A stretch of DNA of 64,000 nt from an uncultured Cellvibrio sp. (GTDB lineage Bacteria; Pseudomonadota; Gammaproteobacteria; Pseudomonadales; Cellvibrionaceae): positions 62,001 to 126,000 of the forward strand of contig CAMLKG010000003.1 of the NCBI GenBank assembly GCA_946480695.1, read 5' to 3'. The first letter of the stretch is position 1. Each line of letters begins with the position of its first letter. Both the position numbers and the translations under genes were made by a program. Below are positions 17,250 to 26,113 of the stretch, piece by piece. The notes under the pieces are model-generated. The model was not told the DNA's origin. It made no database searches and was given only the letters and a program-made list of their open reading frames with translations.

Positions 17250-18464
17250 TCAGGCAATGCGTTGTAAATAACGCATTGCCTCCAACATAGCGCGCCCATT
17301 GTGATAAGGGCACTTCCAAAAACCGACTTTGTAATAGGAATCAACGGAGGCATCCAAACTGGATAACCAGAACCATTCGCCATACCTGTGATCAATTTGA
17401 TATGTTTTAATAAATTGCCAGATATTTTTTGCCGCATCGAAATAACGCCAATCACCCGTGGTGGCGTAAGCGTAAAGGAATCCCACCAGGGCTTCCGCCT
17501 GCACCCACCACACAGTATCGGTATTTATCTCGCACGTTGAAAAATCATAGGAGTCCAACACCTGGCCGTGCTGGCCAATACCTTCGTTCAAGGTTACTTC
17601 CGCGATCTTAACCAAGGTGGGCGTAAGCGCCTGGGTGTAAGCATCATCGCCCAGGGATTCCAGTGCCTGCGCAATTAACCAGCTCGCTTCAATATCGTGG
17701 CCATAGGTGTAACCCGGTGAAAAATCTTTCCACTCCAGATCCATAAACATACGCAGGTGATGCGTATCCCTGTCGATCATGTATTTATCAAACATCTCAA
17801 TGTTGTAACGCAATGCCGCTTTAACCACAGGCCGCGCATCCACTTGATACAAACGCGTGTAAGCTTCGAGGATATGCAAATGGGTGTTTTGCGATTTGGG
17901 ATAATTCAAATCTTTTTCACTCAAACGCAAATCATCGATTAGCCCCCACTCGCGCGTAAATGCCTCCAGGTAACCTTGGTGCGCGCGATCAATACCATGT
18001 TGCTCAATCAACGCAAAACAGGACTGCGCCAATTGCAATGCTTGCGCCTCACGGGTTAACTGGTAATAGGCGCAGAGCGCATAAATGGCAAAGGCTTGTG
18101 CGTAAATTTGCTTTTTAGTATTGATAGGTTTGCCGATCGCATCCAATTCCCAATACACACCGCCGCAATCCGCATCAAAGAAATTGGCAACAATATAATC
18201 ATAGGCGCGTTGGGCACAACGATAGTAGCGCGGGTTATCCACCGCCAAGGCGACTTCGCTGAAAAACCACAGGATACGGGCATTTAAAATAATTCCCTTG
18301 CTCGCATTTTTAACCGGTTGGTTATCAACTGAAATTTCGCCATAGAAACCACCGCGCTCATAATCTGGTGAGTATTTAACCCACCAGTCAGCAATGGCAA
18401 TCAATTCCGCGTGAAACTCTTGCGGCAAGGGTGCAAACCTTGCCGGCAATACAACTGCATTCAT
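17250..18464 (-). CDS. epiA: cellobiose/mannobiose 2-epimerase (AGE superfamily)
   Basis: The 404-residue protein is an alpha/alpha-barrel of the N-acylglucosamine 2-epimerase superfamily. Conserved regions include the histidine-containing stretch TYGHDIEASWLI, KSQNTHLHILEAYTRLY, CGGVYWELD near residue 100 and TVWWVQAEALVGFLYAY. In mannan use, such an enzyme turns mannobiose into mannosyl-glucose, the substrate of the GH130 phosphorylase encoded immediately upstream (4 bp gap). This pairing is known from Bacteroides and Ruminococcus. Without a signal peptide it acts in the cytoplasm, so mannobiose must be imported first. The C. mixtus homologue was described as epiA with mannose-to-glucose activity, so free mannose may also be a substrate. 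Confidence 0.88.
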   Translation of the reverse strand: MNAVVLPARFAPLPQEFHAELIAIADWWVKYSPDYERGGFYGEISVDNQPVKNASKGIILNARILWFFSEVALAVDNPRYYRCAQRAYDYIVANFFDADCGGVYWELDAIGKPINTKKQIYAQAFAIYALCAYYQLTREAQALQLAQSCFALIEQHGIDRAHQGYLEAFTREWGLIDDLRLSEKDLNYPKSQNTHLHILEAYTRLYQVDARPVVKAALRYNIEMFDKYMIDRDTHHLRMFMDLEWKDFSPGYTYGHDIEASWLIAQALESLGDDAYTQALTPTLVKIAEVTLNEGIGQHGQVLDSYDFSTCEINTDTVWWVQAEALVGFLYAYATTGDWRYFDAAKNIWQFIKTYQIDHRYGEWFWLSSLDASVDSYYKVGFWKCPYHNGRAMLEAMRYLQRIA

Positions 18465-18468
18465 GCGC

Positions 18469-19650
18469 TTACACCAGATTCTTGAGCACTTTTAAATTAG
18501 CGCTGATTAATTCATTGCGCACGGCAACGGATGCGGCCGACCGCAATCCGTCTTCCGGCGTGTTTTTGCAATAATCAAGTAATTTTTCAACGGTGCTGGT
18601 TGCAACATGCATACGCGTATCGGAAGAAGCGTAATAAATAAACACTTCATTTTTTCCATTCACAATCCAGCCGTTGGAGAAAGTGACATTGGATACATCC
18701 CCCACGCGCTCTTCACCGTGCGGCGCAATAAAATGCCCGGCGGGGCGATGGGTAACAACCCAGGGGCGCTCCAGTTCGGTCATGAACATATACAGCACAT
18801 AACGCAAACCGGCCGCTGTATTGCGCACGCCGTGCGCCAAATGCAGCCAGCCCTCGGCAGTTTTGATCGGCGCCGGGCCCTGGCCGTTTTTTACTTCTTT
18901 GATCGTGTGGTAAACCTTGGGGTCCACGATTACTTCCGCTTTCACTTCGGCATTGGTCATGGTTTCCGTTAAACCCCAGCCCACACCGCCGCCCGCGCCT
19001 ACGCTGATAAAACCGTCTTGCGGGCGGGTGTAAAGCGCGTATTTGCCATCCACAAATTCCGGGTGTAAAACCACGTTGCGCTGCTGGCCGGAATAAGTAA
19101 TTAAATCGGGCAACCGCTCCCAGGTTTTTAAATCTTTGGTACGCGCGATGCCACACTGGGCTTCAGCGGCAGAGGTGTCTTCCGGGCGGTTTAAATCTTT
19201 GCGCTCGGTACAGAACAAACCGTAAATCCAACCATCTTCGTGTGCGGTTAAACGCATATCATAAACATTGGTATCCGGGCGATCCGTTTCGGGCAGGGTG
19301 ATGGGGTAATCCCAAAAGCGGAAATTATCGATGCCGTTAGGGCTTTCAGCGATGGCGAAGAACGATTTGCGATCAACACCTTCAACCCGCACCGCTAAAA
19401 TATAGTTGCCGTTCCAGTAAAGTGCGCCGGCGTTAAATGTTGCATTGATTCCCTGGCGCTCCATTAAAAATGGGTTGGTTTTTTCATTTAAATCGTAGCG
19501 CCAGAAAATCGGGGCATGCCCGGCAGTCAGAATCGGGTTTTCATAGCAATCGTAAATACCATTGCCTGTGGTTTTCCGGTGGTTTTTTTTTGTTACCAAC
19601 GCTTCATGTTGTTGCAACAAGGCTTTGGCTTTTTCGTTGAAGCTGCTCAT
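18469..19650 (-). CDS. unkA: beta-1,4-mannosyl-glucose phosphorylase, GH130
   Basis: The 393-residue protein has the five-bladed propeller features of GH130: NATFNAGALYWNGNYILAVR, DTNVYDMRLTAHEDGWIYG and YHTIKEVKNGQGPAPIKT. It lacks a signal peptide and should act in the cytoplasm, using phosphate to split mannosyl-1,4-glucose into mannose 1-phosphate and glucose. Length and motifs fit subfamily 1. The gene is 4 bp before the epimerase gene and 123 bp after the symporter gene, with a possible weak operator near 19706-19725. The corresponding gene in C. mixtus was named unkA when its function was unknown. Confidence 0.88.
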   Translation of the reverse strand: MSSFNEKAKALLQQHEALVTKKNHRKTTGNGIYDCYENPILTAGHAPIFWRYDLNEKTNPFLMERQGINATFNAGALYWNGNYILAVRVEGVDRKSFFAIAESPNGIDNFRFWDYPITLPETDRPDTNVYDMRLTAHEDGWIYGLFCTERKDLNRPEDTSAAEAQCGIARTKDLKTWERLPDLITYSGQQRNVVLHPEFVDGKYALYTRPQDGFISVGAGGGVGWGLTETMTNAEVKAEVIVDPKVYHTIKEVKNGQGPAPIKTAEGWLHLAHGVRNTAAGLRYVLYMFMTELERPWVVTHRPAGHFIAPHGEERVGDVSNVTFSNGWIVNGKNEVFIYYASSDTRMHVATSTVEKLLDYCKNTPEDGLRSAASVAVRNELISANLKVLKNLV

Positions 19651-19773
19651 ATTGTTTTTTACTCCGATGAGTCAAATAATCTGCCCGAATATGGCTTACA
19701 TGCTTTTGGTAATCGCTTGCAACCACACTGAATTTTTTTTGCGGGCACCTGGACCACACCCCGCAAAACCACA

Positions 19774-21645
19774 TCAGGATGGTGTTAACAAATGCTCGTC
19801 ATTGGTTCCCTTTAATACTTCCGCCGGCGTATCTGCCGGATAATCTTCCAATTTTTTATACCAGTTAACCCAAAGGAAAATACTCGTCACAACCGCCACT
19901 GCCATTGACATCGCGAACTCCTGCCAGTGCTGGATCACCATGAAAACCGGTGCGGCAACCAGGGAGGTTTGCCAAAAAATTCCCACTACAATATTGATTG
20001 CGTCGCGCACGAAATTGTTATTTGCATCGACTTGCGGATAATCGTGTTGCACCTGCGCCAATACCGGCCCCCAGAATCCCCATGGGCGCACCTTGAGATA
20101 GAATTTTTTCAACACCGCCATATCATCGGGCTGGGTCAATAGAGAACCCGCAATACACGCAATGACGCAAGCGAGGAACATAAAGGGAAACGCATTAATG
20201 GGAGAAATATCGGTAAATATCAGCGGGAATGCGATACCGAAACCGGTCACCATGCCCCAGAAATAACCGAAACCATTAAAACGCCACCAATACCATTTCA
20301 ACAAATTGGCGGCGGTGTAACCGCCGTAGAGCGCACTGACCAACCATTGAATGACCTGGTTTAATGTCGGGATAAAAAATCCGATCAATACACCGAGGAT
20401 TACAAATAAAATCGATACCAGATAACTCATATGCACATAGGTTTTCGGATCAGCTTCGGCATTCACGTAACGCTTGTATAAATCGTTAACGACGTAAGCG
20501 GGAGCGGCATTGACCGTTGCGGCAAAGGTGGACATGAACGCCGCCAACAAACCGGCGATTAGCAATCCGAGTAAACCGCTGGGCAAAATCTTGCCCGCCA
20601 AAACCATGGGTAAGATCTGTTCAAAATCCACCCCTTTACCCATCGCGTTCAGGTCACCCATAAATAGACCTAGCGCCAGGACCGTTAAGCCTGCAATTAG
20701 CATGTAGCGCGGGAACATTAAAACAATGGTTACAAAACCGCTCATTTTGGCGGCTTCCTTCGGTGTTTTGGCGGAAAGCACCCGCTGCATGTCATAGGTC
20801 GGTTGCGGCCCGGCCATACTTTGCAGCACACCTTTAAACAGCATCAGCATGAAGAAAATACCGAAGGCGGAATAACCATCCGCGGCAATCTTATCGTTCG
20901 CGGCCGCCAGTTTTTCCGACCAATCCAGGTGCAGTTCCCAATCAAAAAATACCCTGGTCCAGCCATCGGGCACCAGGGTCGCCAGCATTTCCGGGGAAAC
21001 GCGCTGCATCGCAATCACACCCACCGCAATACACGCGATTGTCATGATGATAAATTGCAAAACCTCGGTGAAGACCACGCTGAACATTCCGCCTTTGACA
21101 ACATATACCGTGGTAATGGCGGTAATAATCAGCCCGTAATAAACATCATTCATGTGCGAGTCGGAGGACAACTGCCAGGGCATGAATACCGCCGCGAATT
21201 TGCCGATGCCGATAAATCCATAGGCGATAAAACCGATCACATTCACTAACGCAAACAGCACCACAATCAAATGTGACAAGCGCGCGCCCTTGCCTTCACC
21301 AAAACGGAAAGTAATCCACTCGGCCCCCGTCATTACCCCGGAGCGCCGCAGCCAGGCAGACAGGAATATCATCAGGAAAATTTGGTTGAACACCGGCCAC
21401 AGCCAGGGGATATAAATGCTCGTCAAACCGTAGACGAACAATAAATAGACCAGCCACATAGTGCCGGAAATATCGAACATGCCGGACGCATTGGATAGGC
21501 CCAATTGCCACCAGGACAGCTTGTTACCCCCGAGGAAATAACTTTTTATATCTTTGGATGCGCGATTGGCAATCCAGAAACCGACCACCAGGGTCGCAAC
21601 GACATAAGCGAGAATAATCGCAATATCCAGTAATGGAAGATTCAT
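19774..21645 (-). CDS. sodium/solute symporter (SSS family), likely manno-oligosaccharide importer
   Basis: The 623-residue protein has about 14 predicted membrane helices and SSS features such as KSYFLGGNKLSWWQLGLSNA and LLIAGLLAAFMSTFAATVNA. The family couples sodium entry to uptake of sugars and similar solutes. As the first gene of the mannan operon, divergent from the LacI regulator, it most likely brings in mannobiose or mannotriose for the epimerase-phosphorylase pair. I place the start at ATG 21645 (MNLPLL); a GTG lies two codons upstream. The exact substrate is not visible in the sequence. Confidence 0.85.
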   Translation of the reverse strand: MNLPLLDIAIILAYVVATLVVGFWIANRASKDIKSYFLGGNKLSWWQLGLSNASGMFDISGTMWLVYLLFVYGLTSIYIPWLWPVFNQIFLMIFLSAWLRRSGVMTGAEWITFRFGEGKGARLSHLIVVLFALVNVIGFIAYGFIGIGKFAAVFMPWQLSSDSHMNDVYYGLIITAITTVYVVKGGMFSVVFTEVLQFIIMTIACIAVGVIAMQRVSPEMLATLVPDGWTRVFFDWELHLDWSEKLAAANDKIAADGYSAFGIFFMLMLFKGVLQSMAGPQPTYDMQRVLSAKTPKEAAKMSGFVTIVLMFPRYMLIAGLTVLALGLFMGDLNAMGKGVDFEQILPMVLAGKILPSGLLGLLIAGLLAAFMSTFAATVNAAPAYVVNDLYKRYVNAEADPKTYVHMSYLVSILFVILGVLIGFFIPTLNQVIQWLVSALYGGYTAANLLKWYWWRFNGFGYFWGMVTGFGIAFPLIFTDISPINAFPFMFLACVIACIAGSLLTQPDDMAVLKKFYLKVRPWGFWGPVLAQVQHDYPQVDANNNFVRDAINIVVGIFWQTSLVAAPVFMVIQHWQEFAMSMAVAVVTSIFLWVNWYKKLEDYPADTPAEVLKGTNDEHLLTPS

Positions 21646-21972
21646 GAACACACCAATTTATTATGTGGATCGCCAATTTATAGTTGGATCAACAGTGATC
21701 GCTTTTCTAATCTGGCCCAGCACATCCGTGCAGTAACTTCCGGATTACCGGTAAAGACTGAGACTCAGGGGAAAACCGCAATCGACACGCTTTGGCCAGC
21801 CAGATATAGCACAACGGACCATTAGCCATCTCATAGGCAGCTAATGTAACCGTTTACATGTTTTTTTTCTAGTCTCTTTTGGCGCGCTGTAGTAAATTTT
21901 CCGGCAAATAACCAAGCCACCGATAAATTTGGAATCTACTGACTTTTTGCTGGCTCCCATAGGTCGTCTTTT
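21646..21972. other. divergent promoter region of the mannan operon and its regulator
   Basis: This 327-bp region must carry both promoters. It contains one operator-like palindrome at 21844-21859. I see no other gene. Confidence 0.6.
21844..21859. promoter_or_regulatory. LacI-type operator candidate
   Basis: ATGTAACCGTTTACAT is palindromic around a central CG apart from one mismatch per half, as expected for a LacI-family site. It lies about 114 bp before the regulator ATG and about 200 bp before the symporter ATG. Two related sites occur at 25926 and 25991. Confidence 0.65.
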
Positions 21973-22974
21973 ATGTCCAATATTCGCGATGTCGCCCGCC
22001 TGGCGGGTGTTTCTGTTGCCACCGTTTCCCGCGCGCTTAGCAACCCTGAAAAGGTATCCCCGGAAAGTTTGGACAAGGTGCACAAGGCCATTGCGGAGGT
22101 AGGGTATCGTCCCAACATGCTTGCACGTAACTTCCGTTCAGCGCGCGCCTATGCGGTGGTGGTGCTGGTACCGGATATCGCCAACCCCTTTTATTCATTG
22201 TTTATCCGCGCCCTGGAAGATCGCGCACACCAGAAAGGCTACGCGGTGCTCCTGGGTGATACCCGCGGCACGCCCGAGCGTGAATTGGAATACATCCGCC
22301 GTGTGGAGACCCGCCTTGCCGACGGCATAGTGCAACTGCGCCCGAGCTCAGAGAAAAGCCAAAATAATATCCCCGCCGATGTTCCCTGCGTAAATGCGTG
22401 CGGGTGCGAATACACCACCGGTCCCGCAATCCGCATCGACAACCGCGGCGCCGCCAAAAGCATGGTGAATTATTTGATCTCGCTCGGACATAAGCGCATT
22501 GGTGTTATTTCCGGATTAAAAGACAACCCCCATGCGATTGATCGCCTCGAAGGTTATAAAGAGGCGCTTGCCGAAGCAGGCATTCCCTTTGAGAAAGATT
22601 TGATAGCGGAAGGTGACTTCACTATGTGGTCCGGCCTCAATGCCGCATTCCAATTCTGCAACATGAAAAATCGCCCCACAGCGATATTCTCCATGAACGA
22701 TGAGATGGCGATTGGCGCAATGCAGACCCTGAAGAACCAGGGCTTTAAAATTCCGGATGATATTTCAGTGACCGGCTTCGACGACATTGCCTACGCCAAA
22801 TATTCGGACCCAAGCCTGACCACCATTTCCCAACCTGCCGAAGAGATGGGCAAGATGGCGATGGACATGCTGTTAAAAGTCATTGAAGGCGAACCACTCA
22901 GCCAGCGTGAATGCGTATTGCCGACGGAATTTATTATTCGCAAAAGCACCGGGCCAGTGCCGGGAAAAAAATAA
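21973..22974 (+). CDS. LacI-family transcriptional regulator of the mannan locus
   Basis: The 333-residue protein has the family helix-turn-helix at the N-terminus (IRDVARLAGVSVATVSRALS) with hinge helix region ending YRPNMLARNFRS, and a periplasmic-binding-protein-like sugar domain from about residue 60, with SDPSLTTISQPAEEMGKMA near the end. It should bind a mannan-derived sugar and control the divergent operon. The nearby palindrome at 21844 is the likely operator. The effector (for example mannobiose or a mannose phosphate) cannot be told from sequence. Confidence 0.9.
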   Translation: MSNIRDVARLAGVSVATVSRALSNPEKVSPESLDKVHKAIAEVGYRPNMLARNFRSARAYAVVVLVPDIANPFYSLFIRALEDRAHQKGYAVLLGDTRGTPERELEYIRRVETRLADGIVQLRPSSEKSQNNIPADVPCVNACGCEYTTGPAIRIDNRGAAKSMVNYLISLGHKRIGVISGLKDNPHAIDRLEGYKEALAEAGIPFEKDLIAEGDFTMWSGLNAAFQFCNMKNRPTAIFSMNDEMAIGAMQTLKNQGFKIPDDISVTGFDDIAYAKYSDPSLTTISQPAEEMGKMAMDMLLKVIEGEPLSQRECVLPTEFIIRKSTGPVPGKK

Positions 22975-23054
22975 TTACACAGGTGATGGCAAGATGCGCC
23001 GAATAAACCTGCGGTGCGCTACTTGTTAACACCTCAACCAGTGGCAAATCCGCT

Positions 23055-23738
23055 ATGGCCGATCAAACACACAGCAGGAAATTCCTGTTCCTTGCAAGCC
23101 TCCTATTATTGAATCTTGTCCCGGTGTACGGCGTTTTCCATTGGGACTGGAAAAGTTTTGATCTGATTTTTCTGTATTGGATAGAAAATTTAATCATAGG
23201 TGCGTTTACCGTCCTGAAGATAGTGGTTCGCCCCTACCAGAGTTTACCGCAAACCATTGCCACGCTATTTCCCGCGGTATTTTTTAGCTTTCATTACGGT
23301 ATTTTCTGCCTCGCCCACGGGTCTTTTGTTATTTTACTTTTCGGCAATAACCTCCAACATAAATCGGAATTTGGTGATGTGCTTAACTCAATTTTGCCCA
23401 TCATTAATGAGCGGCAACTCGGCTGGGCAGTTGTCGCACTGGCGACTTACCAGTTGCTCGACTGGCTACGCGATATAAAAGCGCGCGGCCCCGGCGCAGA
23501 GAAACCGGAAATAGTGATGATGTCCCCCTATAAACGGATCATGGTCTTACACATCGCCATTATCGGATCAGGTTTTTTGTTGAGCGAGTTAAATGAACCT
23601 GTTGCAGGGTTATTGCTGTTGATTGCGCTGAAAATTGCCACGGATATTTATCAATGGAGAAAGGAAAATTTATCCCTGGGGAACATTCAACATCCAGAAA
23701 CAAAAAAACACCTTGGCAATTTACCTAAAATGGAATGA
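23055..23738 (+). CDS. DUF6498-type membrane protein
   Basis: The 227-residue protein has five or six hydrophobic segments and the family pattern WKSFDLIFLYWIENLIIGAF near residues 33-53, plus FSFHYGIFCLAHGSFVI. I associate this with the DUF6498 family of unknown function. It has no signal peptide beyond its first helix. It stands 80 bp after the LacI gene and ends at a strong terminator, so it could be co-transcribed with the regulator, but no functional link is evident. Confidence 0.65.
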   Translation: MADQTHSRKFLFLASLLLLNLVPVYGVFHWDWKSFDLIFLYWIENLIIGAFTVLKIVVRPYQSLPQTIATLFPAVFFSFHYGIFCLAHGSFVILLFGNNLQHKSEFGDVLNSILPIINERQLGWAVVALATYQLLDWLRDIKARGPGAEKPEIVMMSPYKRIMVLHIAIIGSGFLLSELNEPVAGLLLLIALKIATDIYQWRKENLSLGNIQHPETKKHLGNLPKME

Positions 23739-23741
23739 AAA

Positions 23742-23770
23742 AAATCCGGCAAATTTTCTTTGCCGGATTT
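23742..23770. terminator. bidirectional intrinsic terminator
   Basis: A perfect 12-bp stem (AAATCCGGCAAA with TTTGCCGGATTT) with a short loop lies between two convergent genes. Confidence 0.85.
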
Positions 23771-23793
23771 TTATAGTCATTCATATCAGCACA

Positions 23794-24132
23794 CTATGGG
23801 CGTAAGTAAACTCGCCAGTTACTGCAACTACCATCAACATAATAGGAAGATCCACCCGGACGGAAAGTGCATCTTGTCCATCCGTTTTCATAATAAGTTG
23901 AAACATCGACGGTGTAAGTACCGGCAGGCGTATAAGTTCCGGCAGGGCAAGTAATAAGATACTGCTCAACCAGAATTCCATAACCACCGCCTCTATAGGT
24001 CATTGTGAAGGTACAGCCCCCATAGGAATTTCCCATAACGGGATCACCAAATTCAGCAACTTTCAGATCGGCATGAGCAGCAGATGCCAAACCGAAAACC
24101 ATCGCAACCGCAGCAATTAACTTAAACTTCAT
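23794..24132 (-). CDS. small secreted protein of unknown function
   Basis: The 112-residue product has a signal peptide (cleavage near AHA at residue 21) and a mature part rich in Gly, Tyr, Thr and Cys, with four cysteines (GGCTF, ITCPAG, TRCTF, GSCSNW). It may fold as a disulfide-bonded beta-domain. An AAGGAG ribosome site precedes the ATG. I do not recognise the family. Confidence 0.6.
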   Translation of the reverse strand: MKFKLIAAVAMVFGLASAAHADLKVAEFGDPVMGNSYGGCTFTMTYRGGGYGILVEQYLITCPAGTYTPAGTYTVDVSTYYENGWTRCTFRPGGSSYYVDGSCSNWRVYLRP

Positions 24133-24540
24133 TATTAACTCCTTGTGTTAACTGTTATGGCCATACTCCGTGCTTCGCATTGGTATCAATGATAAATTGG
24201 CCGGTATTTATCGCGATACAACTCCTGTTCCCATGAAACCTTCTTTTATCACTAACGTGAGAATAATCTGGATGTGATGCAAAAATTATTTGCCTTTTCT
24301 AATTATGATGCAGGCAAAACAGCAAGGTATTTGAGGTTTGTTAACCAGCAATGACAGCTTGCATACTAGACCACACAAAACAAAGTTCAAGCCGAGAGGA
24401 AAACAGAGGTAATTTTTGACGCGCAAATTAACTTTGTCGCAGGGATATTCAACGATTAGGATACTGGAAACGTTTTTTCGAAAGCAACTCGATATAAATA
24501 AGCGCGCCCTTAATTTGCAACGCGCTTTAATGATTTAAAA
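24133..24540. other. intergenic region
   Basis: This 408-bp stretch lies between the AGE-family gene stop and the start of the small secreted protein. It must contain the promoter of the latter and the terminator at 24500-24527. I see no other feature or conserved RNA. Confidence 0.5.
24500..24527 (-). terminator. possible terminator of the AGE-family gene
   Basis: AAGCGCG (24500-24506) pairs with CGCGCTT (24521-24527), just beyond the gene stop. The loop is 14 bases and the T tract is weak. Confidence 0.45.
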
Positions 24541-25695
24541 TTATTGCTTTGCTGTTAATTCAAAATGATCCAACAACTCCATCGCCGCGACAATTAAATG
24601 ATAAAGCGTGCTGGCGGGGGCCACATCGACAACCACCTCGTCGTTCGCACCGCGTTGGTCAACGTAGGAACCGGGCGTGGAGGCACAGAGATAGTATTTA
24701 AATAAATCATCCACGCCTTTTACGGCAATAGCTTCAGCATCGGAATTTCCTTCGCGGATCTGCACCAGGCTTGCTTTAATCAATTCAGTGATACCCCAGC
24801 AGCGCTTGTTACGGTCAATCACTTCACCGGTGTAAGAAACCGCATCAAATAACAAACCGGATTTGTCCATGCCGATTTCCAAACCGCGCCGATAAAGCGC
24901 TTTGGTGTATGTTGCGACCGGGCGCCCCGTGCGGCGGTGATACCAATCCAGTAACCAAACCCATTCCATCATATGGCCTGGCTCAACCGTATCGCCTTTG
25001 GCACTGGGCAAACGCACCCAGTTTTCATCAAAGAATTCAAATAAGACCCCGTGGGTTCCATCAAAAAAATGCGCCTGGAACAACGCAAATAATTCGCCGA
25101 CACGGGCGAGGTATTTCGCATTGCCGGTTGCGTCGTAAAGCGCAAGGAAGGCTTCAAATAAATGCATATGCGGATTCTGGCGGCGGCAGGCGTAGGCATA
25201 GTCGCCTTCGGTCCAACCACCCAGGGTTGAACCGAAACGCGCATCCAGGTGGGCAATGAGTTTATCGGCTTCGTCGAGGTAAGGCTGTTCGCCAAACGCG
25301 CGGTAACACCAGGCGTTAGCCAGCAGGAAAAACGCATGGTCGTAAAGGTCTTGCCGGATATCGACGACCACGAAATCTTTATTGAGCAGATGGGTGTAAC
25401 CGCCACCCGCGGAAGGATGAGCAGCTACCCGCTGTACGAAACCGAGCAAATTTTTCGCAATTACCTTCCCCTCCGGACACCACCCACGATGGTAAGCGGC
25501 GGCAAAGAAAAATGCCTGGCGGGCTTGTACCCTTACACGCGTACTGGCTTCAAGGTCAGGTACACCTTCTGGAGTGAGTCGTTCGTAGTTGGCTTTGTTT
25601 GTGGGCTCAATGCCACGCGCCAACCAAAGTGGCAGGGCATCGTTTTTGATCCAGCTTTCAAGGCGGCCAGCGGCCGCACGCAATGCTTGTGACAT
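24541..25695 (-). CDS. AGE-family epimerase/isomerase, probably a mannose isomerase
   Basis: The 384-residue protein, read from ATG 25695 (MSQALRAA), belongs to the same superfamily as the epimerase at 17250-18464 but resembles the mannose (aldose-ketose) isomerase group, with ASTRVRVQARQAFFFAAAYH, YDHAFFLLANAWCYRA, NPHMHLFEAFLALYDA and PGHMMEWVWLLDWY. It would convert mannose into fructose in the cytoplasm, completing breakdown of free mannose from the GH5 step. It lies outside the main cluster, but two operator-like sites upstream suggest the same regulator. N-acylglucosamine epimerase activity is an alternative. Confidence 0.75.
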   Translation of the reverse strand: MSQALRAAAGRLESWIKNDALPLWLARGIEPTNKANYERLTPEGVPDLEASTRVRVQARQAFFFAAAYHRGWCPEGKVIAKNLLGFVQRVAAHPSAGGGYTHLLNKDFVVVDIRQDLYDHAFFLLANAWCYRAFGEQPYLDEADKLIAHLDARFGSTLGGWTEGDYAYACRRQNPHMHLFEAFLALYDATGNAKYLARVGELFALFQAHFFDGTHGVLFEFFDENWVRLPSAKGDTVEPGHMMEWVWLLDWYHRRTGRPVATYTKALYRRGLEIGMDKSGLLFDAVSYTGEVIDRNKRCWGITELIKASLVQIREGNSDAEAIAVKGVDDLFKYYLCASTPGSYVDQRGANDEVVVDVAPASTLYHLIVAAMELLDHFELTAKQ

Positions 25696-25813
25696 AAGAA
25701 AGTTTCCCAATTCGCAGCGCCGCCCCTGGCGAGAAATGAAGTAAAAATCGGATTGATTACGGCTGAAGTGCAGGGCATTTTGCGGGAGGAAAAGCCAGGG
25801 TGCAAATAAAAAA

Positions 25814-25829
25814 CCCCGGCAAGCCGGGG
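25814..25829 (-). terminator. intrinsic terminator or leader attenuator
   Basis: CCCCGGC and GCCGGGG form a 7-bp GC stem with loop AA. On the minus strand it is followed by TTTTTT. It lies 285 bp after the TonB-like gene and 119 bp before the AGE-family gene, so it either ends the upstream operon or attenuates the AGE transcript. Confidence 0.75.
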
Positions 25830-25925
25830 CGAAAAAAACACAACAGCGGGCTATGGCTTAACAATTAATCACTAACATCCGCCAGTCATCGCTACAGCAT
25901 GAAAGGCTCAAAAAAACCTTAAACC

Positions 25926-25939
25926 TGTAACCGTTTACC
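25926..25939. promoter_or_regulatory. LacI-type operator candidate
   Basis: TGTAACCGTTTACC matches 13 of 14 positions of the site at 21845-21858 beside the LacI gene. It lies about 231 bp before the AGE-family ATG. Confidence 0.6.
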
Positions 25940-25990
25940 AGCATTTGACCATGAATAAAACGGCCTTAGCAGGGGCATTATGGATAAAAA

Positions 25991-26004
25991 TGTAACCGGT
26001 TTCA
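25991..26004. promoter_or_regulatory. second LacI-type operator candidate
   Basis: TGTAACCGGTTTCA is palindromic around CC/GG and shares TGTAACCG with the other two sites. It is 65 bp from the site at 25926, about six helical turns, which would suit paired binding. Confidence 0.5.
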
Positions 26005-26113
26005 ACAAAGAATCAAAAAATTTCAGGCTTGCCCGGTTTTTTATGTGACCACCTTGGTCGCATTGTTGCGATGGAAATCCCACAGCCGGTGTTAACCAGG
26101 CCGTGGGGTGTAA

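Larger units (their letters stand above)
25696..26113. other. regulatory region upstream of the AGE-family gene
   Basis: This 418-bp region carries two operator-like palindromes (25926, 25991) and an intrinsic terminator (25814-25829) facing the AGE gene. It also holds the end of the transcript from the TonB-like operon. I see no gene in it. Confidence 0.6.

Noticed and set aside
19706..19725. TTGGTAATCGCTTGCAACCA as an operator before the GH130 gene
   Set aside because: Ten of 14 core positions match the other sites, which is too weak to call without more evidence.
24465..24480. GGAAACGTTTTTTCG as a further LacI operator
   Set aside because: Only one half matches and it does not share TGTAACCG with the other sites.
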